Under the pieces are notes generated by a model. The model was not told the DNA's origin. It saw only the letters and a program-made list of their open reading frames with translations, and did no database searches. The translations under genes were made by a program, and so were the position numbers. A DNA stretch of 64,000 bases from Flavimaribacter sp039888615. Its GTDB lineage: Bacteria; Pseudomonadota; Alphaproteobacteria; Rhizobiales; Rhizobiaceae. Of this stretch, positions 9,551-17,399 are shown in pieces; the first letter of the stretch is position 1; every line of letters begins with the position of its first letter. The DNA is taken from NCBI GenBank assembly GCA_039888615.1, contig JBDQQS010000009.1; one strand, given 5' to 3'.

Positions 9551-9571
9551 AATGAATAATAACCCTTCATT
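9551..9571. promoter_or_regulatory. Inverted repeat, candidate LysR operator
   Basis: AATGAA (9551-9556) and TTCATT (9566-9571) form a perfect 6-base inverted repeat around 9 bases, between the divergent LysR gene (start 9541) and the SDR gene (start 9642). LysR proteins usually bind interrupted dyads in such intervals, so this is the most likely operator. The spacing differs from the simplest T-N11-A form, and the site rests on position and symmetry only. Confidence 0.4.
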
Positions 9572-9641
9572 CCTGTCAATTTAAAAAACGAAAATGAAAG
9601 AATATCTGTTGGGTGTTCGCAACCTCATCCGAAAGGAAAAC

Positions 9642-10619
9642 ATGATGACGACAGTCGCGATCCTCGGCGCCAACGGCCGTCTTTCGAATATGACGGCCCG
9701 CGCTTTTCAGAATGCCGGCTATCGTGTCGTCGCAGTGACGCGCAACGGCAAGGCGAAGGGCCTCCCGGCAGATGTCGAACAGCGCGCCGCCGATGCGCTT
9801 GACCGGCAGGCGCTGATCCGCGCCACCGCATGCGCAGACATCATCTTCAATGGTCTCAATCCGCTCTATCCCGATTGGCGTCGAAAAGTCATTCCGATGG
9901 GGGAAAACGTCATGGCCGCCGCCCGCGCCCACGGTTCTCAGCATATCTTCGCTGGTAACCTCTATAATTACGGCCGCTCCATCCCGGCGACGGTTGTCGA
10001 CGACACGCCATTTGAGGACTCGACGCGCAAGGGCGCCATCCGCAACCGGGTGGAGGAACTATTCGCGCGCGAAGCGGCATCCTCGAACGTTCGGACGATG
10101 GTGCTGAGAGCCGGTGACTTCTACGGCGGCGGCGTGCCAGGCTCTTGGTTCGACCTGATGCTCGCAGCACGGTTGAGCAAGGGCAAATTCACCTATCCCG
10201 GTTCTATGGATCTCGTTCACAGTTGGGCCTATCTGCCCGATCTCGCCCGGGCTTTTGTGGCTTTGGCCGATCGCCGGGACGAGACGTCGCCCTACGAAGC
10301 ATTCCTCTTCCACGGGCACGCCATGACCGGCCATGGTATGAAGGCGCATATTGAAGCGGCCATCGGCGAGGAACTGGCCGTTGCGAGTGTGCCTTGGCCG
10401 CTGCTGCGACTGGGTGGCCTCTTCTCGCCGATGTTGAGAGAAGTGATCGAGATGAAATATCTCTGGGACAGACCGCACGCGCTTGACAGTGGCAAGCTGG
10501 AGATGCTGATCGGCGCCGAGCCGCATACCAGACCGCAGGCGGCGGTCGCCGCCGCGTTGCGCGATCTCGGACTTCTGCGGACAGGCGGCGGAAGCTATCC
10601 GGTGACCGAAGCAGCGTGA
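9642..10619 (+). CDS. NAD(P)-dependent epimerase/dehydratase-like protein
   Basis: Atypical short-chain dehydrogenase/reductase with a Rossmann fold, 325 residues. The N-terminal nucleotide-binding segment VAILGANGRLSNM departs from the canonical GxxGxxG, and the expected catalytic Tyr position (NLYNYGRS) lacks the +4 Lys of the usual YxxxK pair. It therefore belongs with atypical or NmrA-like extended SDRs rather than with sugar epimerases of known activity. Start chosen at ATG 9642, preceded by GAAAGGA; an earlier in-frame start would add 16 unlikely residues. Divergent from a LysR regulator, which probably controls it. Substrate unknown. Confidence 0.8.
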   Translation: MMTTVAILGANGRLSNMTARAFQNAGYRVVAVTRNGKAKGLPADVEQRAADALDRQALIRATACADIIFNGLNPLYPDWRRKVIPMGENVMAAARAHGSQHIFAGNLYNYGRSIPATVVDDTPFEDSTRKGAIRNRVEELFAREAASSNVRTMVLRAGDFYGGGVPGSWFDLMLAARLSKGKFTYPGSMDLVHSWAYLPDLARAFVALADRRDETSPYEAFLFHGHAMTGHGMKAHIEAAIGEELAVASVPWPLLRLGGLFSPMLREVIEMKYLWDRPHALDSGKLEMLIGAEPHTRPQAAVAAALRDLGLLRTGGGSYPVTEAA

Positions 10620-10729
10620 CGGCCAAAAGCATTATGATCCGGCGGCGGTAAAATCTGCCGCCGGATTGTTGACATCATGCTCCGAATGGCCCACCTCACC
10701 GATAGAAATCGGGTTTTCGGACAGAAACG

Positions 10730-11980
10730 ATGGATTCCTATTACGCAGAGGTTTTTGAACGCCGCCAGTCGACGGGCGTTGACGTCGGCGGCGTGGTGGT
10801 CGGCGGATCGAGCCCTATCGTCGTCCAGTCAATGACCAATACAGATACGGCGGACGTGGATTTGACGGTTGCGCAGGTCGCCGCTCTCCACAAGGCAGGT
10901 TCGGAAATCGTGCGCATCACGGTCGATCGTGATGAAAGCGCGGCCGCGGTGCCGCGCATACGCGACCGTTTGATGCGGCTCGGCGTCGACGTGCCTCTCG
11001 TTGGCGACTTCCACTATATTGGCCACAAATTGCTCGCCGACCACCCGGCCTGCGCAGAAGCGCTGGCGAAATACCGCATCAATCCGGGCAATGTCGGCTT
11101 CAAGGACAAGAAGGACAAGCAATTCGCCGCGATCATCGAAATGGCGATGCGTTACGACAAACCTGTGCGGATCGGCGTCAACTGGGGTTCGCTTGACCAG
11201 GCTCTGCTTACGAGGCTGATGGACGAAAACCAGGAGCGAGGCGGCCCGTTGAGCGCGCAGGAAGTCATGCGCGAGGCGGTTGTCCAGTCGGCGCTGCTTT
11301 CGGCCGAACTCGCCGAGGAACTGGGGCTTGGGCGCGACCGGATCATCCTGTCGGCCAAGGTCAGCCAGGTCCAGGACCTGATCGCCGTCTATGCCGAACT
11401 CGCGAAACGCTCGAACCACGCCCTGCATCTGGGCCTGACTGAAGCCGGCATGGGCACGAAGGGGATCGTCGCTTCGTCAGCGGCGCTCGCCATCCTGATG
11501 CAGCAGGGCATTGGAGACACGATTCGCATTTCCCTGACGCCGGAACCCGGCGGCGACCGCACCCGCGAGGTGCAGGTGGCGCAGGAGCTTCTGCAGGTCA
11601 TGGGATTTCGTCAGTTCGTTCCCATCGTCGCGGCGTGTCCGGGCTGTGGCCGGACGACCTCGACGGTGTTTCAGGAACTGGCGCAGAAAATTCAGGACGA
11701 CATTCGCCGCAACATGCCGGTCTGGCGTGAGAAATATCCGGGCGTCGAAGCGCTGAACGTCGCGGTTATGGGCTGCATTGTAAACGGGCCAGGGGAGTCG
11801 AAGCACGCGGACATCGGTATTTCTCTTCCCGGCACCGGCGAAACGCCGGTTGCGCCGGTCTTCGTCGACGGGGAAAAGGTCAAGACGTTGCGCGGGGCAA
11901 ACATTGCGGCGGCTTTCGAGGCGATGGTGGGCGAATACATCGAAAACCGCTTCGGGCAAAAGGTGGAAGCAGCCGAGTAG
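10730..11980 (+). CDS. ispG: 4-hydroxy-3-methylbut-2-enyl diphosphate synthase
   Basis: [4Fe-4S] enzyme of the non-mevalonate isoprenoid pathway that reduces methylerythritol cyclodiphosphate to HMBPP. 416 residues, the length usual for alphaproteobacteria. The iron-sulfur ligands are Cys303 and Cys306 (CPGC), Cys349 (MGCIVNGPGE) and Glu356. An N-terminal TIM-barrel begins with VGGSSPIVVQSMTNTDT. ATG at 10730. It converges with the polyprenyl synthase gene (7 bases between stops), so two isoprenoid genes lie back to back although on opposite strands. TTGACA occurs upstream in the 110-base gap, but no good -10 follows it. Confidence 0.98.
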   Translation: MDSYYAEVFERRQSTGVDVGGVVVGGSSPIVVQSMTNTDTADVDLTVAQVAALHKAGSEIVRITVDRDESAAAVPRIRDRLMRLGVDVPLVGDFHYIGHKLLADHPACAEALAKYRINPGNVGFKDKKDKQFAAIIEMAMRYDKPVRIGVNWGSLDQALLTRLMDENQERGGPLSAQEVMREAVVQSALLSAELAEELGLGRDRIILSAKVSQVQDLIAVYAELAKRSNHALHLGLTEAGMGTKGIVASSAALAILMQQGIGDTIRISLTPEPGGDRTREVQVAQELLQVMGFRQFVPIVAACPGCGRTTSTVFQELAQKIQDDIRRNMPVWREKYPGVEALNVAVMGCIVNGPGESKHADIGISLPGTGETPVAPVFVDGEKVKTLRGANIAAAFEAMVGEYIENRFGQKVEAAE

Positions 11981-11987
11981 TTCGGGT

Positions 11988-12902
11988 TCAGCTTTCGCGG
12001 TTGGCGATAAAATTGGCAGTTTGTCGCAGGATGTCGGCGCGATCGCCAAAGGGCTCCAGCAAGGCGCGAGCCTCGCCTACCAATCCGTCAAGCCGTTCGC
12101 GCGCCCATTCCACGCCGTGCAAGCCGATCAGCGTCCCCTTTCCACGCGCGGCGTCCTTGCCGGTCGCCTTGCCCATCTGGCTTGCATCTGAAGTTACGTC
12201 CAGCAGGTCGTCGGCAAGCTGGAAGGCAAGGCCGATCATCTCGCCGAAGCGTTTCAACCCGTCGCGTTCCGTCGCCGTCGCATTGCCGACGATCGCGCCG
12301 GCCTCGCAGGCATAGCGCAACAGCGCGCCGGTCTTCATCGATTGGAGCCGGATGATCCCTGATTCATCCGGTGCAGTACTTTCGGCGTCGAGGTCGAGTA
12401 TCTGTCCTCCCGCCATGCCGCCCATCCCCGCAGCCTGCGCAAGCCCAAGCATCAGCGCCGCCTTGCGACTATCATCCAGCCCGGATTGCGGTCGGGCAAG
12501 AACATCGAAAGCCAAAGTTAGCAGGGAATCGCCGGCGAGGATCGCCGTCGCCTCGTCAAAGGCGATGTGCACGGTCGGCTTCCCGCGTCTCAAATCGTCG
12601 TTATCCATCGCCGGTAGATCATCATGAATCAGCGAATAGCAATGTATAAGCTCCAGCGCCGCGCCTGTCGCCAGCGCCGCCGCCATATCGGCGTCGAAGA
12701 TGCGGGCCGCCTCGATGACCAGGAAAGGCCGGATACGTTTGCCGCCGTTCAGAACTCCATGGCGCATGGCCGCAAGCAGTTTCGGCGGGCGAGTGATTTC
12801 CTCCCCGGCGCAATCGGGCGAGAGCAACCGGTCGAGCACGGCTTCGACCTCGACGGCCCGCTGGGTCAAAAGCCCGCTGAAACTTTTTGATGCGTCGTTC
12901 AT
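11988..12902 (-). CDS. ispA: Polyprenyl (farnesyl) diphosphate synthase
   Basis: Class I trans-prenyltransferase condensing isopentenyl diphosphate with allylic diphosphates. 304 residues from ATG 12902; in-frame starts at 12932 and 12950 exist and the start is uncertain because none has a strong SD. First Asp-rich motif DDLPAMD (94-100), GKRIRPF upstream of it, and second motif DDLLD (228-232) are intact. The short size and the two residues between the Asp pairs fit bacterial farnesyl/geranyl diphosphate synthases of the IspA type rather than octaprenyl synthases. Substrate length is inferred from family resemblance. It lies beside ispG in convergent orientation. Confidence 0.9.
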   Translation of the reverse strand: MNDASKSFSGLLTQRAVEVEAVLDRLLSPDCAGEEITRPPKLLAAMRHGVLNGGKRIRPFLVIEAARIFDADMAAALATGAALELIHCYSLIHDDLPAMDNDDLRRGKPTVHIAFDEATAILAGDSLLTLAFDVLARPQSGLDDSRKAALMLGLAQAAGMGGMAGGQILDLDAESTAPDESGIIRLQSMKTGALLRYACEAGAIVGNATATERDGLKRFGEMIGLAFQLADDLLDVTSDASQMGKATGKDAARGKGTLIGLHGVEWARERLDGLVGEARALLEPFGDRADILRQTANFIANRES

Positions 12903-13043
12903 GGCCGGCTTATTGACATGGCTTGTGACCATCGGCAAGCCACAGGACACTTGTATTGATGTGCGGACTGTTATCGCGTCGCAGGATGTGCTTTAGAAAG
13001 TTCTGCGCATGCGGTGTTCAGGAAAACGGCGGCAAAGGCGAAG

Positions 13044-13751
13044 ATGGCGACCAGCAAACCCAGATCCTGGATCCGGAAAGCGGTTCGGTGGATATTTGCT
13101 GTCGTCGTCGCCTGGGTTGTTCTGGTCGCCGCCCTCACAGCGCTCTATCGAGCGCCCGCTCTTCACCCGGTTTCCACCCTGATGCTGCGCGATGTTGTTT
13201 TATTGCGAGGTTATGACCGCCAATGGGTGGATTTCGAGGATATTTCGCCGGCTCTCGTTCAGTCAGTAATGATGTCCGAAGACGGCCGGTTTTGCGCCCA
13301 TGGCGGCGTTGACTGGGGCGCGCTCGACAGCGTGATAGACAATGCTCTCGAGGGTGAACGAACCCGGGGCGCCAGCACAATCGCCATGCAGACGGTGAAG
13401 AATCTCTATCTGTGGTCCAGTCGATCCTATATCCGCAAGCTGCTTGAAGTTCCGCTGGCCATGGTGGTCGATGCCGTCTGGTCGAAACGCAGGACGATGG
13501 AAATCTACCTCAATATCGCCCAATGGGGGCCTGACCTTTACGGGATCGGCGCAGCCTCCGAACGGTATTTCGGCGTATCGGCCGCGCAACTGTCACGGCG
13601 GCAGGCGGCCTATCTTGCGGTTTCGCTTCCAAATCCGATCGAACGTAATCCGGCGAAGCCGTCGAGCGGCATGACCCGCCTTGCAGGCATTGTCGAGAAA
13701 CGGGCCGCGCAATCGGGCGCATATATCAAATGTCTTGATGAGGCCGGTTAA
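13044..13751 (+). CDS. mtgA: Monofunctional peptidoglycan transglycosylase
   Basis: Polymerises lipid II into glycan strands at the inner membrane. 235 residues from ATG 13044, which has AAAGGCGAAG just upstream; a GTG at 13014 would add ten residues. One N-terminal anchor (about residues 14-34) precedes a GT51 domain carrying the catalytic Glu79 in SEDGRFCAHGG, the GASTIAMQTVKNLYLW motif and the RRTMEIYLNIAQWG motif. There is no transpeptidase domain, which separates MtgA from class A PBPs. It is divergent from the polyprenyl synthase, itself a source of lipid carrier precursor. The 71 bases downstream lead to a 2H-phosphoesterase-like gene. Confidence 0.97.
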   Translation: MATSKPRSWIRKAVRWIFAVVVAWVVLVAALTALYRAPALHPVSTLMLRDVVLLRGYDRQWVDFEDISPALVQSVMMSEDGRFCAHGGVDWGALDSVIDNALEGERTRGASTIAMQTVKNLYLWSSRSYIRKLLEVPLAMVVDAVWSKRRTMEIYLNIAQWGPDLYGIGAASERYFGVSAAQLSRRQAAYLAVSLPNPIERNPAKPSSGMTRLAGIVEKRAAQSGAYIKCLDEAG

Positions 13752-13822
13752 TTTTATTGGTTGGTCGGCGCACATGCGTCACGATAGAATCAGCCACAGG
13801 CTCTTCGGTTACAGGACCTACG

Positions 13823-14548
13823 ATGCAGACAGACACAGCGATTGAAGCGCTGCGCGCCTTTGGCGCCACAGGCAAGTCAGGTCCGACCCGGCATTACGGA
13901 ACCCGTTTCGACAGCGAGGGCAATTTCCTGAATGAACCGGGCAACACTATCGTCAGCCATGTGACAAAAGGTTCGACGACGCAAGCGGCTCTCGTCGAAG
14001 TCCGCACGCGGCTAATGAAACTTCCCTTTGCGCATCACTTCTCGTTCACTCCGGTTTCGAGCCTTCACATGACCCTTGCCCAGGGCGTCATCGAATTCCG
14101 GCGCAAGGAAAAATTTTGGCCGGAAGGGGTCGATCATGACGCCGATTTCGACTGCATCACGGACCTCTATTGCGATCGCCTGAAGACATTTCCGGATGTC
14201 GGCGCATTCCGTACACGGGCGGCAAGAGTGACGCCGCTTGGCGTCACTCTCGCCGGAGCGACCGGCAAGGACGAGTCAACGCTTCGTCGCTGGCGCGACG
14301 AACTCTGCGAACCGCTCGGCTTCCGGCATCCAGACCATGACGGCTACGTGTTCCACATTACGCTCGCCTATCTCATAGACTGGTTGCCTGAGGAAGCGCT
14401 GCCTGTCTATGCCAGGGCGTTGGCCGACTGCACGACGTTGTTGCAGTCAAGAGCGCCGACGCTGGAACTCGATGATCCATATTTTTGCAGCTTCGAGGAC
14501 ATGAACCACTTCGAGCCGCTGCTCAATCTTAGGCGCACAGACAGGTAG
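13823..14548 (+). CDS. DUF1868 / 2H phosphoesterase-like protein
   Basis: 241-residue protein resembling the DUF1868 family of the 2H phosphoesterase superfamily (relatives of 2'-5' RNA ligases and cyclic phosphodiesterases). The two defining H-x-T motifs are intact: LHMTLA with His82 and Thr84, and FHITLAY with His178 and Thr180. N-terminal RHYGTRFDSEGNFLNEPGNT is also typical. Start at ATG 13823 with ACAGGA eight bases upstream; a longer in-frame version begins in intergenic-looking sequence. It is followed 7 bases later by a glutathione S-transferase gene, probably in one transcript. Substrate unknown; the fold predicts hydrolysis of a cyclic or 2'-linked phosphoester. Confidence 0.8.
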   Translation: MQTDTAIEALRAFGATGKSGPTRHYGTRFDSEGNFLNEPGNTIVSHVTKGSTTQAALVEVRTRLMKLPFAHHFSFTPVSSLHMTLAQGVIEFRRKEKFWPEGVDHDADFDCITDLYCDRLKTFPDVGAFRTRAARVTPLGVTLAGATGKDESTLRRWRDELCEPLGFRHPDHDGYVFHITLAYLIDWLPEEALPVYARALADCTTLLQSRAPTLELDDPYFCSFEDMNHFEPLLNLRRTDR

Positions 14549-14555
14549 CCAAGCA

Positions 14556-15203
14556 ATGGTCGATCTTACTCTCTACATCGGTAACAAGAACTATTCGTCC
14601 TGGTCCTTCCGACTGTGGATCGCAATGCGTCACTTCGATATCCCGTTCGATGAAGAACTGGTCCCGTTCGACTTCGCGGCGGGCAACCCGGCTTTCGCAG
14701 CCTTTTCGCCGACCAACCGGGTGCCGGTGCTCAAGCATGGCGATCTTACTGTCTGGGAAAGTCTTGCCATTCTGGAGTATCTCGCCGATCTCTACCCGGA
14801 AAAGCAGCTCTGGCCAGTCCGGCCCGAAATGCGCGCGCAGGCGCGCTCCGTCAGCGCTGAAATGCTCAGTGGATTTATCGCCTTGCGGTCCGAATGTCCG
14901 ATGAACATGCGTCGGGAGCCCGGCGTCCTCGAGATTTCGGACGCCGCCAAGCGTGATGTTGCGCGGGTAGAGCAGATTTGGCGCGAGTGTAGCGAGGCCC
15001 ATGGCGGACCCTATCTTTTCAGCGACTTCTCGATTGCTGACGCCATGTATGCGCCGGTTGTCAACCGGCTTGAAATCTACATGCTTGCGGGCGATCCGGT
15101 GGTCCTCGACTACATGAAAACAATGAAGTCCTTGCCCGCATGGCGCGAATGGGAACTCTCCGGCAGGCAGGAGCCATGGATCGTAGAAGAGGACGAGGTC
15201 TGA
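14556..15203 (+). CDS. Glutathione S-transferase family protein
   Basis: 215-residue soluble GST: N-terminal thioredoxin-like domain (about residues 1-85) with YIGNKNYSSWSFR, where a Ser of SSWS is the likely thiolate-stabilising residue, the cis-Pro motif NRVPVL, and the ESLAILEYLAD glutathione-contact motif; then an all-helical C-terminal domain (about 95-210). Class and substrate cannot be assigned. It starts 7 bases after the 2H-phosphoesterase-like gene and is followed by 164 bases without a gene before rpmF, in which a TATAAG element is the only promoter-like feature I see. Confidence 0.9.
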   Translation: MVDLTLYIGNKNYSSWSFRLWIAMRHFDIPFDEELVPFDFAAGNPAFAAFSPTNRVPVLKHGDLTVWESLAILEYLADLYPEKQLWPVRPEMRAQARSVSAEMLSGFIALRSECPMNMRREPGVLEISDAAKRDVARVEQIWRECSEAHGGPYLFSDFSIADAMYAPVVNRLEIYMLAGDPVVLDYMKTMKSLPAWREWELSGRQEPWIVEEDEV

Positions 15204-15367
15204 CTCTTCCAGAAGAGATTCGTCGACATGCTTAAAAAAATGCGCGGTAATGCTGGTCAAACGGTGAAATCCGCTGTATAAGCCCGCCCAATTTCCGAGA
15301 TTGACATGCGCTCGATCCGGCCGCATCGGCTGGAACCGGCGCATTGATCCATGAGTGGAGTAGTGAA

Positions 15368-15553
15368 ATGGCTGTACCAAAGAGAAAAGTGACCCGCTCG
15401 AAGCGTGGCAATCGCCGCTCGACCGACGCTCTGGAGGCTCCGACCTATGTCGAGGACCAGACTTCCGGCGAACTGCGCCGTCCGCATCATATCGATCTGA
15501 AGACCGGCATGTATCGCGGTCGACAGGTTCTGAAGGTCAAAGAAGACGCCTGA
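15368..15553 (+). CDS. rpmF: 50S ribosomal protein L32
   Basis: Ribosomal large-subunit protein L32, 61 residues, starting MAVPKRKVTRSKRGNRRS as in most bacteria. ATG at 15368 has GGAG upstream. The Cys4 zinc site found in some L32 paralogs is absent, which is normal for the alphaproteobacterial form. In many bacteria rpmF precedes plsX-fabH; here it stands alone and ends in a strong intrinsic terminator (15580-15603), so it is a separate transcription unit. Confidence 0.99.
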   Translation: MAVPKRKVTRSKRGNRRSTDALEAPTYVEDQTSGELRRPHHIDLKTGMYRGRQVLKVKEDA

Positions 15554-15579
15554 CGCGGGCGTCAATCGCTGTTGAAAAT

Positions 15580-15603
15580 GGCCGGCCGTGCGCCGGCCTT
15601 TTT
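15580..15603 (+). terminator. Intrinsic terminator of rpmF
   Basis: GGCCGGC (15580-15586), loop CGTGC, GCCGGCC (15592-15598), then TTTTT (15599-15603): a perfect 7-bp GC stem followed by a T tract, 26 bases after the rpmF stop. Confidence 0.93.
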
Positions 15604-15724
15604 GTTATTGGTCAAACCGGTTGGAACGTCTGGCCGCAATTCTGACACGGACTTTATTCTTCATATTCGGAACAAATACTACTTTCCACGAGTAGTATCC
15701 GGGTGTCATGAAGCAGGTTCTCAG

Positions 15725-16132
15725 ATGATTGCAACTATTCCACTGATGATCATTCCGTTGATCGCCTACAACGCCATCTTGTTCGCGCCAATGCTTGGAC
15801 AGGATTTCGGGGCGCTTACGTCGACGATGTTCAGCCTGGAAATGCTGTCCGGCGCTGTCTGGACCATGGACCTTTCAGCGATGCTGATCGCCGGAGCGCT
15901 TGTCCTGTTATTCGTAGAAATATTGAAGGCGACCCGGACCGGCTCCTGGTCGCTTGCCGATCATCTGCTGTCGACGCTCGTATTCATCGCGTTTTTGATC
16001 GAATTTCTCACCGTCAGACAGGCTGCGACCGGAACCTTCTTTATTCTCACCGCAATCGCGCTGATTGACTTGGTGGCCGGGTTCTCAGTCGCGATCCGGT
16101 CCGCCGGCCGCGATGTCGCAATCGGCTTGTGA
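15725..16132 (+). CDS. Small integral membrane protein, unknown
   Basis: 135-residue hydrophobic protein with four predicted membrane segments (about residues 3-21, 47-69, 78-98 and 105-126) and little soluble sequence. I do not recognise a named family. ATG at 15725 begins the first membrane segment directly; longer in-frame versions would reach back into the rpmF terminator and are unlikely. It lies between the rpmF terminator and the convergent M20 amidohydrolase gene (5 bases between stops). Nothing in context points to a role. Confidence 0.7.
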   Translation: MIATIPLMIIPLIAYNAILFAPMLGQDFGALTSTMFSLEMLSGAVWTMDLSAMLIAGALVLLFVEILKATRTGSWSLADHLLSTLVFIAFLIEFLTVRQAATGTFFILTAIALIDLVAGFSVAIRSAGRDVAIGL

Positions 16133-16137
16133 ACCGA

Positions 16138-17301
16138 TCAGTTCGCCAGCGCCGTTTCTGCAAGCCGAACCCAGTATGATACGCCGTAGCTGATCGCTTC
16201 GTCGTTGAAATCATATTCGGGGTGATGCAGATTCGCCGTGTCGCCATTGCCCATGAATATGAAGGCTCCGGGGCGCGCTTCCAGCATGAAGGAAAAATCC
16301 TCGCCGCCCATCGTCGGATCGGTATCGGTGACGACACGGTTTGGTCCGGTGACCTGCTCGGCTACGGAGATCGAAAAGTCAGTCTGGTCGTCGTGATTGT
16401 AGGTCACGGGATAGCCGCGGTGGAAGTGAATGGACGCCGAGGCGTCGTGTGACGCGGCGATGCCGGTCGCGATCTGCTTGAGACGATCCTCGGCCATCTT
16501 GCGGACATCGGCGGAGAGGGTCCGGATAGTGCCGCCCAGTTCTGCTTCGGAGGGGATCACGTTGTGCGTGGTGCCCGCCTGAAATTTCGTTACCGAAACG
16601 ACGACAGAATCGACCGGACTTGTGTTTCTCGAAGCAATCAACTGCAGACTAGAGACAATCTGGGCGCCGATGGCGATCGGATCGATCGCCTGATGCGGCA
16701 TCGCCGCATGGCCGCCGCGCGCTTTAAGCTTGATCGAAAACTCGTCGGTTGCAGCCATTATGGCGCCCTTGCGAATCGCGAATTCGCCAACCGGCAGCCC
16801 CGGCAGATTGTGCATGCCATAGACTTCGGCGATGCCAAAGCGTTCCATCATCCCGTCATTGACCATCTCGCGGCCACCAGCGCCGCCTTCTTCCGCCGGC
16901 TGAAATATTACCGCTACAGCGCCGCTGAAATTGCGTGTCTCAGCAAGATATTTGGCGGCGCCCAGAAGCATGGCCGTGTGGCCGTCATGGCCGCAGGCGT
17001 GCATTTTGCCGTCAACTTCGGAACTCCAGGGCTTGCCCGTGGCTTCCTTGATAGGCAGTGCGTCCATATCGGCGCGTAATCCGATAACCCGGTCTCCGCC
17101 GCCCGATCCCTTGATAATGCCGACCACGCCGGTGCGCCCGATTCCGGTTATGACATCGTCGCAACCGAACGCCTTCAGCTTCTCCGTGACGAAACCCGCA
17201 GTCTTGTGGACATCAAACAGAAGTTCGGGCTGAGTATGGAGGTGGCGGCGCCACTGGGAGATTTCTTCCTGCATTTCTGCGGCTCGATTCAATATCGGCA
17301 T
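16138..17301 (-). CDS. M20 family amidohydrolase / peptidase
   Basis: Zinc amidohydrolase of the M20D type (hippurate hydrolase, N-acetyl-amino-acid deacylase and IAA-amino-acid hydrolase relatives), 387 residues. Metal-site motifs: RADMDALPIKE, MHACGHDGHTAM (Cys103 and His105) and PAEEGG (Glu137, Glu138); dimerisation domain in the middle. ATG 17301 has GAGG nine bases upstream, and the longer in-frame extension into the 17302-17436 region is rejected because that DNA is the shared upstream region with the carboxypeptidase gene. Probable cytoplasmic enzyme releasing an amino acid from an N-acyl conjugate; exact substrate not predictable. Confidence 0.9.
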   Translation of the reverse strand: MPILNRAAEMQEEISQWRRHLHTQPELLFDVHKTAGFVTEKLKAFGCDDVITGIGRTGVVGIIKGSGGGDRVIGLRADMDALPIKEATGKPWSSEVDGKMHACGHDGHTAMLLGAAKYLAETRNFSGAVAVIFQPAEEGGAGGREMVNDGMMERFGIAEVYGMHNLPGLPVGEFAIRKGAIMAATDEFSIKLKARGGHAAMPHQAIDPIAIGAQIVSSLQLIASRNTSPVDSVVVSVTKFQAGTTHNVIPSEAELGGTIRTLSADVRKMAEDRLKQIATGIAASHDASASIHFHRGYPVTYNHDDQTDFSISVAEQVTGPNRVVTDTDPTMGGEDFSFMLEARPGAFIFMGNGDTANLHHPEYDFNDEAISYGVSYWVRLAETALAN

Positions 17302-17305
17302 TAAT

Positions 17306-17357
17306 AATAACCTCGTTTTGTAGGTATTGGTTATTTTGTTATATGGCATATATGCCA
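17306..17357. promoter_or_regulatory. Dyads in divergent M20/carboxypeptidase interval
   Basis: Two symmetrical elements lie between the divergent genes: AATAACC (17306-17312) paired with GGTTATT (17329-17335), and a perfect 14-base palindrome TGGCATATATGCCA (17344-17357). Position and symmetry suggest protein binding; no regulator is encoded next to them and I do not recognise the sites. Confidence 0.35.
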
Positions 17358-17399
17358 GCTTGTCGGTACACACAATTCGCATTCTGCGAGAGGTTCGAC

